From Sphingomonas sp. (lineage in GTDB: Bacteria; Pseudomonadota; Alphaproteobacteria; Sphingomonadales; Sphingomonadaceae), in contig NZ_QFOB01000004.1 of assembly GCF_003248515.1 (NCBI RefSeq), positions 1-64,000 of the forward strand: a DNA stretch of 64,000 nucleotides, given 5' to 3'. Both the position numbers and the translations under genes were made by a program. Positions 1 to 8,860 of the stretch are shown in pieces; the first letter of the stretch is position 1; the number at the start of each line of letters is the position of its first letter. Below the pieces are notes generated by a model. That model was not told the DNA's origin. It made no database searches and worked only from the letters and a program-made list of their open reading frames with translations.

Positions 1-282
1 CGGCTCGACCTCGTCGTCCGTCTGCACCAGGATCGCGCGATCCGCGCCCATCGCCAGCGCCGTGCGCAGCGTCTCCTGCGCCTTCTGCGGCCCCACCGAC
101 ACTGCCACGACCTCCGTCGCGACGCCCTTCTCCCGAAGCCGGATCGCCTCTTCCACCGCAATCTCGTCAAACGGGTTCATCGACATCTTCACGTTCGACA
201 GATCAACGCCCGTCCCGTCCAGCTTCACACGCGGCTTCACGTTATAATCTATCACCCGCTTCACGGGCACCAATACCTTCAT
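1..282 (-). CDS. etfB: Electron transfer flavoprotein subunit beta (N-terminal part)
   Basis: EtfB pairs with EtfA to carry electrons from acyl-CoA dehydrogenases to ETF-ubiquinone oxidoreductase in the cytoplasm. The reverse strand gives 94 codons from ATG at 282 to the window edge with no stop. The start MKVLVPVKRVIDYN and the later segment NPFDEIAVEEAIRLREKG are the usual EtfB N-terminal signatures, followed by VGPQKAQETLRTALAMGAD of the AMP/FAD-binding alpha/beta fold. The start lies 4 bp after the end of the nitronate monooxygenase gene, so it is the last visible gene of the fatty-acid oxidation operon. etfA is expected beyond the edge but is not seen. The protein is cut by the window, not by mutation. 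Confidence 0.93.
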   Translation of the reverse strand, partial: MKVLVPVKRVIDYNVKPRVKLDGTGVDLSNVKMSMNPFDEIAVEEAIRLREKGVATEVVAVSVGPQKAQETLRTALAMGADRAILVQTDDEVEP

Positions 283-285
283 GGA

Positions 286-1200
286 TCAGTCCTTCTCCGA
301 TTGGGATGTCGCCCGATATTCGGCGATCAGTGTCTCGCAGATCGTACGGGCCGACTGGACGGCGCGGGTGGCGCCGACGCCATGGCCCGCCGACCAGATG
401 GTCTTCCAGGCCTTCGCCTCTTCCGACAGCGACATTTCGCCATGGCCTTCGGGAAGCGTGGCCGCTTCCAGCGAAGGCCTGAGGAAATTGGCGCCCACGC
501 CGGTCACCCGATCCGTATAGACGATGTCCGCCGGGCCGGCCCCGATCATCATGGCCTTCTGCGCCGGCGAGGCCAGGCTCTCCTCGGCTGCGATGAAGTG
601 GGATCCGACATAAGCGAAATCCGCCCCCATCATCTGCGCGGCCGCGATCTGGCGGCCCCGCGTGATCGCTCCGGCAAGCGCTACCGGCCCCGAAAAGAAG
701 CGCCGTATCTCGTCGACCAGCGCGAAGGGGCTCATCGTGCCGGCATGGCCGCCGGCCCCGGCCGCAACCGCGATCAGACCGTCCACGCCCGCCGCCACCG
801 CCTTTTCAGCATGGCGCACGTTCGTCACGTCGTGAAAGACCAGTCCGCCATAGCTTTGAACCGCCCTGACGACCTCCGCCACCGCGCCGAGCGAGGTGAT
901 GACGAGCGGCACACGATGCCGCACGACCAGCTCCAGATCCGCCTCGAGCCTGGGATTGCTCTTGTGCACGATCAGGTTCACGCCGAACGGCGCGGCCCCG
1001 GGCTTTCCGGCCAGCCTTCCCTCGATCTCGTCCAGCCATTGGCCGAAGCCTTCGCTGCTGCGCTGGTTCAGCGCCGGGAACGTCCCCAGCAGCCCCGCCT
1101 CACAGCAGGCGACAACGAGGTCCGGCCCCGAGACGAGGAACATCGGCGCCACGATGGCGGGGATGGCAAGCCTCCCCACAAGGCTCGGCGGCAGCGTCAA
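286..1200 (-). CDS. Nitronate monooxygenase / 2-nitropropane dioxygenase family flavoprotein
   Basis: FMN-dependent TIM-barrel enzyme oxidising alkyl nitronates; in beta-oxidation operons its natural substrate is uncertain. The 304-residue product has the N-terminal FMN segment IPAIVAPMFLVSG, the GAGGHAG motif whose His (residue 152) is the catalytic base in class I enzymes, and a phosphate-binding segment MGADFAYVGS near 191-200. I chose a TTG start at 1200 because the TTGA overlaps the acyl-CoA dehydrogenase stop by four bases. The longer open frame upstream only reads through the neighbouring gene in a wrong frame. It sits fourth in the operon, just before etfB. The family is clear and the physiological substrate is inferred only loosely. 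Confidence 0.88.
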   Translation of the reverse strand: MTLPPSLVGRLAIPAIVAPMFLVSGPDLVVACCEAGLLGTFPALNQRSSEGFGQWLDEIEGRLAGKPGAAPFGVNLIVHKSNPRLEADLELVVRHRVPLVITSLGAVAEVVRAVQSYGGLVFHDVTNVRHAEKAVAAGVDGLIAVAAGAGGHAGTMSPFALVDEIRRFFSGPVALAGAITRGRQIAAAQMMGADFAYVGSHFIAAEESLASPAQKAMMIGAGPADIVYTDRVTGVGANFLRPSLEAATLPEGHGEMSLSEEAKAWKTIWSAGHGVGATRAVQSARTICETLIAEYRATSQSEKD

Positions 1201-2987
1201 AAGGCGTCGTCCGCCAGCGCCATCATCGATTTCTTGCCCGCCTTGATGGCGAGGAAGCTGGCCGTCGCCTGCGGCAGGATGCGCTCGAAGAAGAAGGTCG
1301 CGGTCTTGATCTTGGCGTCGTAAAACGCCTTGTCCTCGGTGCCGAAAAACAGCTGGAGCCCGGCGATCTTGGTCGCCTTGGCGAAGCAATAGCCCATCGC
1401 GACGAGGCCGAGCAGCCGCAGATAATCCGCCGATGCGGCCCCCGCTTCCTCCGGATCCTTGAGCGCGCGCTGGGCGATCGTCCCGGTCGAGAGCTGGAGT
1501 GCGCCGAATGCCTTGGCCAGGGCCTCGATCATCGGCTTCATCGGCCCTTCGACATCATTCTCCTCGATGAAGGCCGAAACGGGGTGGAAGAAGCTCCGCA
1601 GATAGCGGCCCATATGCGCGGGCAGCTTGCGGCCGACGAGATCCAGCGCCTGCACGCCGTTGGTGCCTTCGTAGATCATCGTGATGCGCGCATCGCGGGC
1701 ATATTGCTCCACGCCGCTCTCGCGAATGTAGCCATGACCGCCATAGCATTGGACGGCGAGATTGGCGCTCTCGAACGACAGATCGGTGAACAGCGCCTTC
1801 ACGACCGGCGTGATCAGCGCCACGAAATCCGAAGCGCGCTGGCGCACTTCAGGATCGGGCGAATGCTTCTCGGCGTCCAGCGCGCGCGAAACCCATGCGG
1901 AGATGGCGCGGCAGCCCTCATTATAAGCCCGCATCGTCATCAGCATGCGGCGGACATCGGGGTGGACGATGATCGGATCGGCCGCCTGATCGGGATATTT
2001 GGGACCCGAAAGCGCGCGGCCCTGAATACGCTCCCGCGCATACCATACGGCGGACTGGTACGCCGCCTCGCCCACGCCGAGCCCCTGTATGCCCACGGAG
2101 ACGCGCTCCGTGTTCATCATCGTGAACATCGCGGCCATGCCCTTGTTGGGTTCGCCCACGAGCCAGCCCACGGAATCCTCGAAATTCATCTGGCAGGTGG
2201 CCGATGCCTTCAGGCCCATCTTGTGCTCGATCGCGGCACAGGAAACGCCATTCGACGGCCCCGGCGCGCCATCCTCCTTCGGCAGATATTTGGGCACGAG
2301 GAACAGGCTGATCCCCTTCACGCCCTTTGGCGCATCCGGCAGGCGCGCAAGCACCAGATGGATGATGTTCTCACTGAGATCATGCTCACCGGCCGAGATG
2401 AAGATCTTGGAGCCGGTCACCTTGTAGCTGCCGTCCCCCTGCGGCACGGCACGGGTGCGCAGCAGGCCGAGATCGGTGCCGCAGTGCGGCTCGGTCAGGC
2501 ACATCGTGCCGGACCACTGGCCGCTCACCATCTTCGGCAGATAGGCCTGCTTCAGGGCATCGCTTCCATGGCCCTCGATCGCGGTGGTCGCGCCATGGGT
2601 GAGGCCCGGATAGAGGCCGAAGCTGAGATTGGTCGAGCAGATCATCTCCTCGACCAGCTTGTTGACGCTCTCGGGCAGCCCCTGCCCACCCCATTCGGGA
2701 TCGGAGGCGAGCGCCGTCCAGCCACTCTCGGTGAATTGCCGATAGGCCTCGGGAAAGCCGGCGGGCGTGCGGACGACACCATTTTCGAGATGGCAGCCCT
2801 CTTCGTCACCCGAACGATTGAGGGGCAGCAGCACATCCTGACAGAAGCGGGCGGCCTCCTCCAGGATCGCATCGGTCAGGTCCGGCGTGAATTCCGACAG
2901 CGCCGGCAGATCCCCGAACCCGTCATCCTGATGAAGTTCGTTGAGGACGAAGCGCATGTCGCGCAGCGGTGCGTTATAGACTTGCAT
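1197..2987 (-). CDS. Acyl-CoA dehydrogenase with extended C-terminal domain
   Basis: FAD flavoprotein that introduces the trans-2 double bond into acyl-CoA and passes electrons to ETF, whose beta subunit is encoded two genes downstream. The 596-residue length is that of the long FadE-like group carrying an extra C-terminal domain (PF12806 type), not the roughly 380-residue short group. FAD/substrate motifs are visible: TMCLTEPHCGTDLG at about 161-174, the ERVSVGIQGLG helix near 294-304, and MIYEGTNGVQ near 437-446, where Glu440 is the expected catalytic base. ATG at 2987 is 61 bp after the FadB-type gene. Chain-length specificity cannot be read from the sequence. Confidence 0.94.
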   Translation of the reverse strand: MQVYNAPLRDMRFVLNELHQDDGFGDLPALSEFTPDLTDAILEEAARFCQDVLLPLNRSGDEEGCHLENGVVRTPAGFPEAYRQFTESGWTALASDPEWGGQGLPESVNKLVEEMICSTNLSFGLYPGLTHGATTAIEGHGSDALKQAYLPKMVSGQWSGTMCLTEPHCGTDLGLLRTRAVPQGDGSYKVTGSKIFISAGEHDLSENIIHLVLARLPDAPKGVKGISLFLVPKYLPKEDGAPGPSNGVSCAAIEHKMGLKASATCQMNFEDSVGWLVGEPNKGMAAMFTMMNTERVSVGIQGLGVGEAAYQSAVWYARERIQGRALSGPKYPDQAADPIIVHPDVRRMLMTMRAYNEGCRAISAWVSRALDAEKHSPDPEVRQRASDFVALITPVVKALFTDLSFESANLAVQCYGGHGYIRESGVEQYARDARITMIYEGTNGVQALDLVGRKLPAHMGRYLRSFFHPVSAFIEENDVEGPMKPMIEALAKAFGALQLSTGTIAQRALKDPEEAGAASADYLRLLGLVAMGYCFAKATKIAGLQLFFGTEDKAFYDAKIKTATFFFERILPQATASFLAIKAGKKSMMALADDAF

Positions 2988-3048
2988 AGGTTTCCATCCT
3001 TCCCGGGAAGCGTGGCCGCCGCGTCACGCGCGTGGCACGCGCCACCCT

Positions 3049-5376
3049 TCAATTGCGCAGCGGCTTGCCGGTCTCGAGCATGGTTTCCACCCGTGCCATC
3101 GTGCGGGGATCGCGCACGCGCGCCATGAAGGCATGGCGCTCCAGCTTCAGCATCTGCTCTTCCGTCACGACATCCACCAGATCGGCCGCCCCGCCGGTCA
3201 GCACCTCGGCGAGGGCGCCGGAGACGACGCCATCATAGGAGGTGGCGAGGCCGCGCGCCTGGAAGCCCGTGACCGCCATGTCGAGCGCCGTCTTGCCACC
3301 GGCGCCGGGCAGGCGGAATTCCGGGGCCTTGGGCGGCTGATAGCCGTCCACCAGCGACAGCGCCTTCGCCTTGGCATCGGCCAGCAGGCGATCGCGGTTC
3401 ATGGTGATGCCGTCGCCGGGGCGCAGGAAGCCATATTCCTTCGCCTCGGCGGCCGATTTCGCCACGGTTGCCGTCGATATCGTCTCGAACACCTTGGCGA
3501 CGGCGGGCATCGGCCCCTTCGGCATCGCCGGATTCGAACGCCAGCGATCGATCATCTCTCCGCACCCGCCCCAGCCGGGGATCAGGCCCACGCCGCATTC
3601 GACCAGGCCGACATAGCTTTCGGCATGCGCCTGGATCGCATCGGCATGAAGCAGGATCTCGCATCCGCCACCGAGCGCCAAACCGGCTGGAGCCGCCACG
3701 ACCGGGAAAGGCGCATATTTCAGCGCCTTGTAGGCCTGCTGTCCACCGGCGACGAGCTTCTCGATCTCGCTCCATGCCGCGATGTTGAGCGCGAACAGGG
3801 CAAGACCGAGATTGGCGCCGACCGAGAAATTCGATCCGTCATTATAGACGACGAGCGCCTTGAACTTCTCCTGCACCAGCGGGATCGCCTGGCCGATCAG
3901 CTTCATCACATCGCCATCGAGCGCGTTCATCTTGCCGGTGAATTCCAGCGCGACGACGCCATCGCCAATATCCCAGAGAGCGGCCGAGCCATTCTTCAGC
4001 AGCGGCTGGCGACCGCGCTTCACATCCTCGAATCGGATCACGCCATTGGGCACCGGCACGTCATGATAATCGCCGTCCAGCCCCAGATACTGCTTGGTCG
4101 CGCCCTCGATGCGATAGAAGCTGCGCTCGCCCGCCAGCGCCAGCAGCGGCGGCACGCTGATGCCCTTTGCGGCCAGCAGCCCGGCCAGCTTCGCGGCACC
4201 GATCTTGTCGATCAGTTCGAAGGGCCCCCACTTCCAATTGTAGCCGAGCCGCATCGCATCATCGATCGCCACGATGCTGTCGGCCGCCTCCGGCACGAGG
4301 CTCGCGGCATAAGCGAGCGTCGGCCCCAGCACCGCCCAGGCATAGGCGTTGGTCGCCACCAGCGTCGCCAGATCGGCGCGCGGCGCGGAGGCCTTCGCCG
4401 TCTCGCGATAGGCGCCGGTCGCAAGGTCGATCGTCTCCTTGCGCTTCCCGGCTTCGCGATTGATCCGGTAGAAGCCGCCCTTGCCCTTGCGGCCGGTATA
4501 GCCGTCCGCGATCATCTTCTCGATCAGCGGGCTCGTCTTCGCGATCGCCTGATAGGGATCGTCCTTCGCCAGCGTCGAGGTCAGGCTCTTCTGGAGGTTC
4601 GGCATCAGATCGATGCCCACCAGATCGACGAGGCCGAAAATGCCCGTCTTGGGCACGCCCATCGGCTTGCCCGCGATCGCGTCCGCTTCCTCGACGGTGA
4701 CGCCCAGATCGAAGGCCGCGTTCAGGCCCGACTGGATCCAGAAGGTGCCGATGCGATTGGCGATGAAGCCGGGCGTATCCTTGGCACGCACGATCGTCTT
4801 GCCCATCGCGCGATCGACGAACGTCTCGACCTTGCCGACCAGCGCGACATCGCTCTTCGGCCCGGTCACGATCTCGATCAGGCGCATGTAGCGCGGCGGA
4901 TTGAAAAAATGGGTGATCAGGAAATCGCGCGCGAATTCCTCCGAGCGCCCTTCGATCAATCTGTCGAGCGGGATGGTCGACGTGTTGGACGAAATCGCCG
5001 TGCCGGGACGGCGCACAGCCTCGATCTTTGCATAGAGCGCCTGCTTGATATCCAGTCGCTCGACGATCGCCTCGACCACCCAGTCGCACTCGGCGATCCT
5101 GCCCAGATGATCCTCGATATTGCCGGTCTCGATCAGCTTCGCCGCCGCCTTCGACATGAAGGGGGCCGGATCGGTCTTGAGCATCTTCGCCACCGCGCCC
5201 TTGGCCACGGCGTCGCGATCATCCCCATCCCTGGGCACGATATCGAGCAGCAGCACAGGCACGCCGGCATTGGCGACCTGCGCGGCGATGCCGGCGCCCA
5301 TCACGCCCGCACCGATCACGCACACCTTCCGGATGGCTTCCGGCGGGGCGCCGGCTGGCTTGATGGCCTCGCTCAT
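3049..5376 (-). CDS. Fused 3-hydroxyacyl-CoA dehydrogenase / enoyl-CoA hydratase (FadN-like order)
   Basis: Bifunctional beta-oxidation enzyme hydrating enoyl-CoA and oxidising the 3-hydroxyacyl-CoA with NAD. The 775-residue protein starts with the dehydrogenase Rossmann fold, with GAGVMGAG at about 22-29, followed by the 3HCDH C-terminal helices and RNG-type segments such as KGKGGFYR. The crotonase domain is in the C-terminal half, with GLALGGGCEILLHAD and the Glu-bearing segment VGLVECGVGLIPGWGG. This dehydrogenase-first order is that of FadN-type proteins, opposite to E. coli FadB. ATG at 5376 overlaps the thiolase stop as ATGA, indicating translational coupling; upstream in-frame codons belong to the thiolase region. 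Confidence 0.94.
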   Translation of the reverse strand: MSEAIKPAGAPPEAIRKVCVIGAGVMGAGIAAQVANAGVPVLLLDIVPRDGDDRDAVAKGAVAKMLKTDPAPFMSKAAAKLIETGNIEDHLGRIAECDWVVEAIVERLDIKQALYAKIEAVRRPGTAISSNTSTIPLDRLIEGRSEEFARDFLITHFFNPPRYMRLIEIVTGPKSDVALVGKVETFVDRAMGKTIVRAKDTPGFIANRIGTFWIQSGLNAAFDLGVTVEEADAIAGKPMGVPKTGIFGLVDLVGIDLMPNLQKSLTSTLAKDDPYQAIAKTSPLIEKMIADGYTGRKGKGGFYRINREAGKRKETIDLATGAYRETAKASAPRADLATLVATNAYAWAVLGPTLAYAASLVPEAADSIVAIDDAMRLGYNWKWGPFELIDKIGAAKLAGLLAAKGISVPPLLALAGERSFYRIEGATKQYLGLDGDYHDVPVPNGVIRFEDVKRGRQPLLKNGSAALWDIGDGVVALEFTGKMNALDGDVMKLIGQAIPLVQEKFKALVVYNDGSNFSVGANLGLALFALNIAAWSEIEKLVAGGQQAYKALKYAPFPVVAAPAGLALGGGCEILLHADAIQAHAESYVGLVECGVGLIPGWGGCGEMIDRWRSNPAMPKGPMPAVAKVFETISTATVAKSAAEAKEYGFLRPGDGITMNRDRLLADAKAKALSLVDGYQPPKAPEFRLPGAGGKTALDMAVTGFQARGLATSYDGVVSGALAEVLTGGAADLVDVVTEEQMLKLERHAFMARVRDPRTMARVETMLETGKPLRN

Positions 5377-6509
5377 TCCACCGCCTCCAGAATGGTGGCG
5401 ATGCCCTGGCCGCCGCCGATGCACTGGGTGGCGAGCGCATATTTGCCGCCCTCACGCCCCAGCAGCGCCGCCGCCTTGCCCACGATGCGCGCGCCGGTCG
5501 CGCCCAGGGGATGCCCGATGGCGATCGCACCGCCATCGATATTCACCTTCGCCGGATCGAGGCCGAGATCCCCGATGCAGGCCAGCGACTGGCTGGCGAA
5601 TGCCTCGTTCAGTTCCACCACATCCAGCTGATCCACGGTCAGGCCCGCGCGCTTCAGTGCCTTGCGGCTGGCTTCCACCGGCCCGATGCCCATGATCTCC
5701 GGCTGGCAACCCGAAATCGCCACCGCCTTGATGCGGGCCAGGATCGGCAGACCATGCGCACGCGCATATTCCTCGCTCGCCACCAGAACGGCGCTCGCGC
5801 CGTCGGTGAGCGGGGAAGAGGTGCCCGCCGTCACCGTGCCGTCCTGGCTGAAGGCGGGCTTGAGGCCCGCGAGCGCCTCCGCAGTAGTGCCGGCGCGCGG
5901 CGTCCCGTCCGCATCGACCGGGCCCGCCTTGGTGGCGATGGGGACGATCTCGTCCTTCAGCTTGCCCGCGGCAACGGCGGCGGCTGCCTTGTCCTGGCTG
6001 GCGACGGCGAACGCTTCCTGCTGGGCACGCGTGATCTGGTATTTGGTCGCCACATTCTCAGCGGTGTCGCCCATGCCCATATAGGCGGCGCTCTTCTTCG
6101 CCAGTTCGGGATTAGGCAGCGGATTGAAGCCCATCATGGGCACGCGGCTCATCGATTCCACGCCGGCGCAGATGAAGACTTCACCCGCGCCCAGCTGGAT
6201 CTGCCCCGCCGCGATATGCACCGCGCTCATCGAGGAGCCGCAGAAGCGGTTCACCGTCATGCCGCCCACCGACAGGGGCAGATCCGCCAGCAGCCCGATC
6301 AGCCGCGCAACATTGAAGCCCTGTTCCCCTTCGGGAAAGGCGCAGCCCAGCACGATATCCTCGATATCCTCCGGCTTGACGCCCGTCCGCTCGACCAGAC
6401 CGCGCACCACCTGCGCCGCCAGATCGTCCGGGCGGACACGCGCAAGGGCACCCTTGCCCGCCAGATGAAACGGCGAACGGGCATAGCCCGCAATCACTAC
6501 GTCGCGCAT
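5373..6509 (-). CDS. fadA: Acetyl-CoA C-acyltransferase (3-ketoacyl-CoA thiolase)
   Basis: Thiolase closing the beta-oxidation cycle by cleaving 3-ketoacyl-CoA with CoA. The product is 378 residues, normal for the family. The nucleophilic Cys is in NRFCGSSMSAVHIAAG (Cys90), the catalytic His in GGAIAIGHPLGATGAR, and the second acid/base Cys in ATQCIGGGQGIAT near the end. I place the start at MRDVVIAGYARSPF (6509); the open frame extends upstream but lacks family similarity. It is the first gene of the minus-strand operon. The perfect palindrome 54 bp upstream of the start (6563-6578) is the probable operator of the MerR regulator encoded at 8861-9280. Confidence 0.95.
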   Translation of the reverse strand: MRDVVIAGYARSPFHLAGKGALARVRPDDLAAQVVRGLVERTGVKPEDIEDIVLGCAFPEGEQGFNVARLIGLLADLPLSVGGMTVNRFCGSSMSAVHIAAGQIQLGAGEVFICAGVESMSRVPMMGFNPLPNPELAKKSAAYMGMGDTAENVATKYQITRAQQEAFAVASQDKAAAAVAAGKLKDEIVPIATKAGPVDADGTPRAGTTAEALAGLKPAFSQDGTVTAGTSSPLTDGASAVLVASEEYARAHGLPILARIKAVAISGCQPEIMGIGPVEASRKALKRAGLTVDQLDVVELNEAFASQSLACIGDLGLDPAKVNIDGGAIAIGHPLGATGARIVGKAAALLGREGGKYALATQCIGGGQGIATILEAVE

Positions 6510-6562
6510 CGGTAATTGCCTCTCCAGGTCAGGATTCGAATAATTACCTAATGGTGCCGCAA

Positions 6563-6578
6563 TTGACGTATACGTCAA
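6563..6578. promoter_or_regulatory. Perfect 16-bp palindrome, probable MerR-family operator for fadA operon
   Basis: The sequence TTGACGTATACGTCAA is a perfect palindrome 54 bp upstream of the fadA start. Its TGACGT/ACGTCA arms recur at 6899-6912. MerR-family regulators of fatty-acid and branched-chain amino-acid degradation in proteobacteria (LiuR group) are known to bind ACGT-rich dyads of this kind. Assignment to the regulator at 8861-9280 is inferred from proximity. Confidence 0.68.
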
Positions 6579-6898
6579 CAAAAATTTCTACGGTGCCCAT
6601 TCGGGTCGGGCTTGTGCCGCAAGGCTGCCCCTCTTGGCCGGATGGTGGCCATCCTAGCGCAAAGCCCGCGCCATCACGAGGGGGTATGGCTGAGGTATGC
6701 CGCGCCTTCGTCGGGCGCGCGACTCCCGGCTTCGATGGGTCGACACGATCGCGGCTTTCCCATGGCATGTCCGGAACGCGATGCCCCTGGACGGGGCCGC
6801 CGGGGGCTGCGCTGCGACAGGCCGGATCCTGTAGCGACGAAGCCGATCACACCCTGAATCTCCCATTAGATAATTTAATCACCAATTGGGATATTGAC

Positions 6899-6912
6899 TG
6901 ACGTTAACGTCA
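6899..6912. promoter_or_regulatory. Perfect 14-bp palindrome, probable second MerR-family operator
   Basis: TGACGTTAACGTCA is a perfect palindrome sharing both arms with the dyad at 6563-6578 and differing only in the two central bases. A TTGACT that could serve as a -35 element (6894-6899) abuts it on the plus strand, facing the acyl-CoA ligase gene. Promoter assignment is inference; the repeat itself is exact. Confidence 0.65.
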
Positions 6913-7079
6913 ACACGAAACATCGCCTCGTATCGAATCGCCCGCGACACGGGCACCGATGCCTACGAAAACAGAAATCCGGGTACATCATCGGTTGATG
7001 GAGAGGTTGAGGACATGACGTTTCTGGCAGCGCGGATACCCCTCGCCGGACAGTTCCAGCCATGATCCCGGAGGCCGCG

Positions 7080-8741
7080 ATGCTTTCCCCGCTCGATCAA
7101 CAGCCCCCGGCGACACGGGAGCAGGATGCCCACGCACGCCTCCTCACCGATCTGCTGGACAATGCGGTGGCGCTGTATCCGGAGCGGCCCGCGATCGATT
7201 TCCTCGGCCGCACCTGGAGCTATCGCGAACTGGGCCGGTTGGTGGACCGCGCTGCGCGCGGCCTTCAGGATCAGGGCCTGCGCCAGGGCGACCGCTTCGG
7301 CCTGTGCCTGCCCAACTGCCCCTATTTCGTGGTGTTGTATTTCGCCGCGCTCCGTGTCGGGGCGATCATCGTCAACTTCAATCCGCTCTACACGGAGCGC
7401 GAGCTTGAGCATCAGATCCGCGATTCCGGAACACGCATGATGGCCGTGCCGGATCTGAAGGCGATCCACGGCAAGGTGGAGGCGGTCGCCAGTGCCTCCG
7501 GGCTGGAGAAGATCGTCCTGTGCGGCATGGCGGACATGCTCCCCCGGCTGCAGGGGATCGGCTATACCCTTCTCAAGCGGAAGGATCATGCCCGCATCGC
7601 GAACGAGGCGATCCACGTTCGACTGAAGGCCCTGCTCGCCAGCAATGCCCCGGTCGATCCGGTTTCCGTCGATCCGGATGACGTGGCCGTCCTGCAATAT
7701 ACGGGCGGCACGACCGGAGTGCCCAAGGGGGCGATGCTCACCCACGCCAACCTCGCCGCGAACAGCGCCCAGATGCTCGTTCATGTCGGGGGTCTGCGGC
7801 CGCAGCAGGAGCGCACGCTTGGCGTACTGCCGATGTTCCATGTCTTCGCGCTCACCACCGTGCTGAATTTTTCGGTCGAGACCGGGACGGAGATGGTGCT
7901 GCTGCCGCGTTTCGAGATGGAGCAGGTGCTCAAGACGATGAAGCGCAAGCCGCCGACCCAGTTTTTCGGCGTGCCCACCATCTATGTCGCGCTGAATGGC
8001 CTGCCGGATGACAAGGTGCCCGATCTTTCCTCCGTGCGCGCCTGTGTCTCCGGCGGCGCGCCGCTGCCCCTCGACGTCCGCGAATGTTTCGAGGCGCGGA
8101 CGGGCGCGAAGGTCGTGGAGGGCTATGGTCTTTCCGAGACCTCGCCGATCATTGCGTGCAACGGACTGAGCGGCATCATCAAGGATAATAGCTGCGGGCC
8201 GGCATTCCCGGGAACCGTCCTCGAAATCCGGGATCCGGCGGATCTGGCGCGGCTGATGCCGCAGGGGGAGCGCGGCGAGGTCTGCGCGCGCGGGCCACAA
8301 GTGATGAAAGGCTATTGGCAGCGGGAAGACGAAACCCGCGCCGTCTTCGTCGATGGCGCGTTGCGCACCGGCGACATCGGCTATCTAGACGAGGACGGCT
8401 ATCTCTTCCTGGTCGACCGGATCAAGGATGTGATTTTCTGCGGAGGCTATAACGTCTATCCGCGCATGATCGAGGAAGCCGCCTATCAGCATCCGGCGGT
8501 GAAGGAAGCCGTCGCCATCGGCATTCCGGATCCCTATCGCGGCCAGTCTCCGAAACTGTTCGTTGCGTTGCGTGAGGATAACGCCGTAACCACCCGGGAA
8601 TTGAGCGATTTTCTTCGCGAGCGTCTCAGCAAGATCGAAATGCCAAAGGAGATCGAGATCCGCGAGAGCCTGCCCAAGACCCTGATCGGCAAGCTTTCCA
8701 AAAAGGAGCTGGTCGAGGAGGAATATAAAAAGCGCGCATGA
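7080..8741 (+). CDS. fadD: Long-chain acyl-CoA ligase, AMP-binding family
   Basis: Activates fatty acids to acyl-CoA through an acyl-adenylate, feeding the divergent beta-oxidation operon. The 553-residue product carries the AMP-binding P-loop YTGGTTGVPKGAMLTHANL from about residue 207, the A5 motif VEGYGLSETSP, the A7 motif RTGDIGYLDEDGYLFLVDR, and the C-terminal lysine motif KTLIGKLSKKEL. ATG at 7080 is chosen because GGAGG at 7070-7074 lies five bases upstream; an in-frame ATG at 7062 has no such site. Family and length fit FadD-like ligases, while exact chain length is not determinable. The operator-like dyad at 6899-6912 lies upstream. Confidence 0.9.
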   Translation: MLSPLDQQPPATREQDAHARLLTDLLDNAVALYPERPAIDFLGRTWSYRELGRLVDRAARGLQDQGLRQGDRFGLCLPNCPYFVVLYFAALRVGAIIVNFNPLYTERELEHQIRDSGTRMMAVPDLKAIHGKVEAVASASGLEKIVLCGMADMLPRLQGIGYTLLKRKDHARIANEAIHVRLKALLASNAPVDPVSVDPDDVAVLQYTGGTTGVPKGAMLTHANLAANSAQMLVHVGGLRPQQERTLGVLPMFHVFALTTVLNFSVETGTEMVLLPRFEMEQVLKTMKRKPPTQFFGVPTIYVALNGLPDDKVPDLSSVRACVSGGAPLPLDVRECFEARTGAKVVEGYGLSETSPIIACNGLSGIIKDNSCGPAFPGTVLEIRDPADLARLMPQGERGEVCARGPQVMKGYWQREDETRAVFVDGALRTGDIGYLDEDGYLFLVDRIKDVIFCGGYNVYPRMIEEAAYQHPAVKEAVAIGIPDPYRGQSPKLFVALREDNAVTTRELSDFLRERLSKIEMPKEIEIRESLPKTLIGKLSKKELVEEEYKKRA

Positions 8742-8860
8742 GCCGCCTGGCCCCGACACTCCGGAGCATCGCCTGCATGCGCCCGCTGTGATGGGGCGCC
8801 CGCGGCGACGTGGATCGGGCCGAACCGGTTCGCCGGGCGAGGGGCCGTGCGGAGGCGGGT

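Larger units (their letters stand above)
6510..7079. other. Divergent intergenic region between fadA and the acyl-CoA ligase gene
   Basis: A 570-bp stretch with no convincing gene; the open frames here lack start context and family features. It holds two similar dyads (6563-6578 and 6899-6912), one near each flanking gene. It also has a 7-bp inverted repeat GGTAATT/AATTACC (6511-6517 and 6542-6548) just before fadA, and an AT-rich patch at about 6865-6897 that contrasts with the surrounding GC-rich DNA. The layout suggests two divergent promoters under one regulator. Confidence 0.7.

Noticed and set aside
1201..1389. Longer start for the nitronate monooxygenase at 1389
   Set aside because: The added residues are a frame-shifted reading of the acyl-CoA dehydrogenase end; family similarity begins at the TTG at 1200.
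3133..5631. An 832-residue plus-strand frame opposite the FadB-type gene
   Set aside because: His/Arg/Gln-rich composition with no family motifs; the minus-strand gene has complete catalytic motifs.
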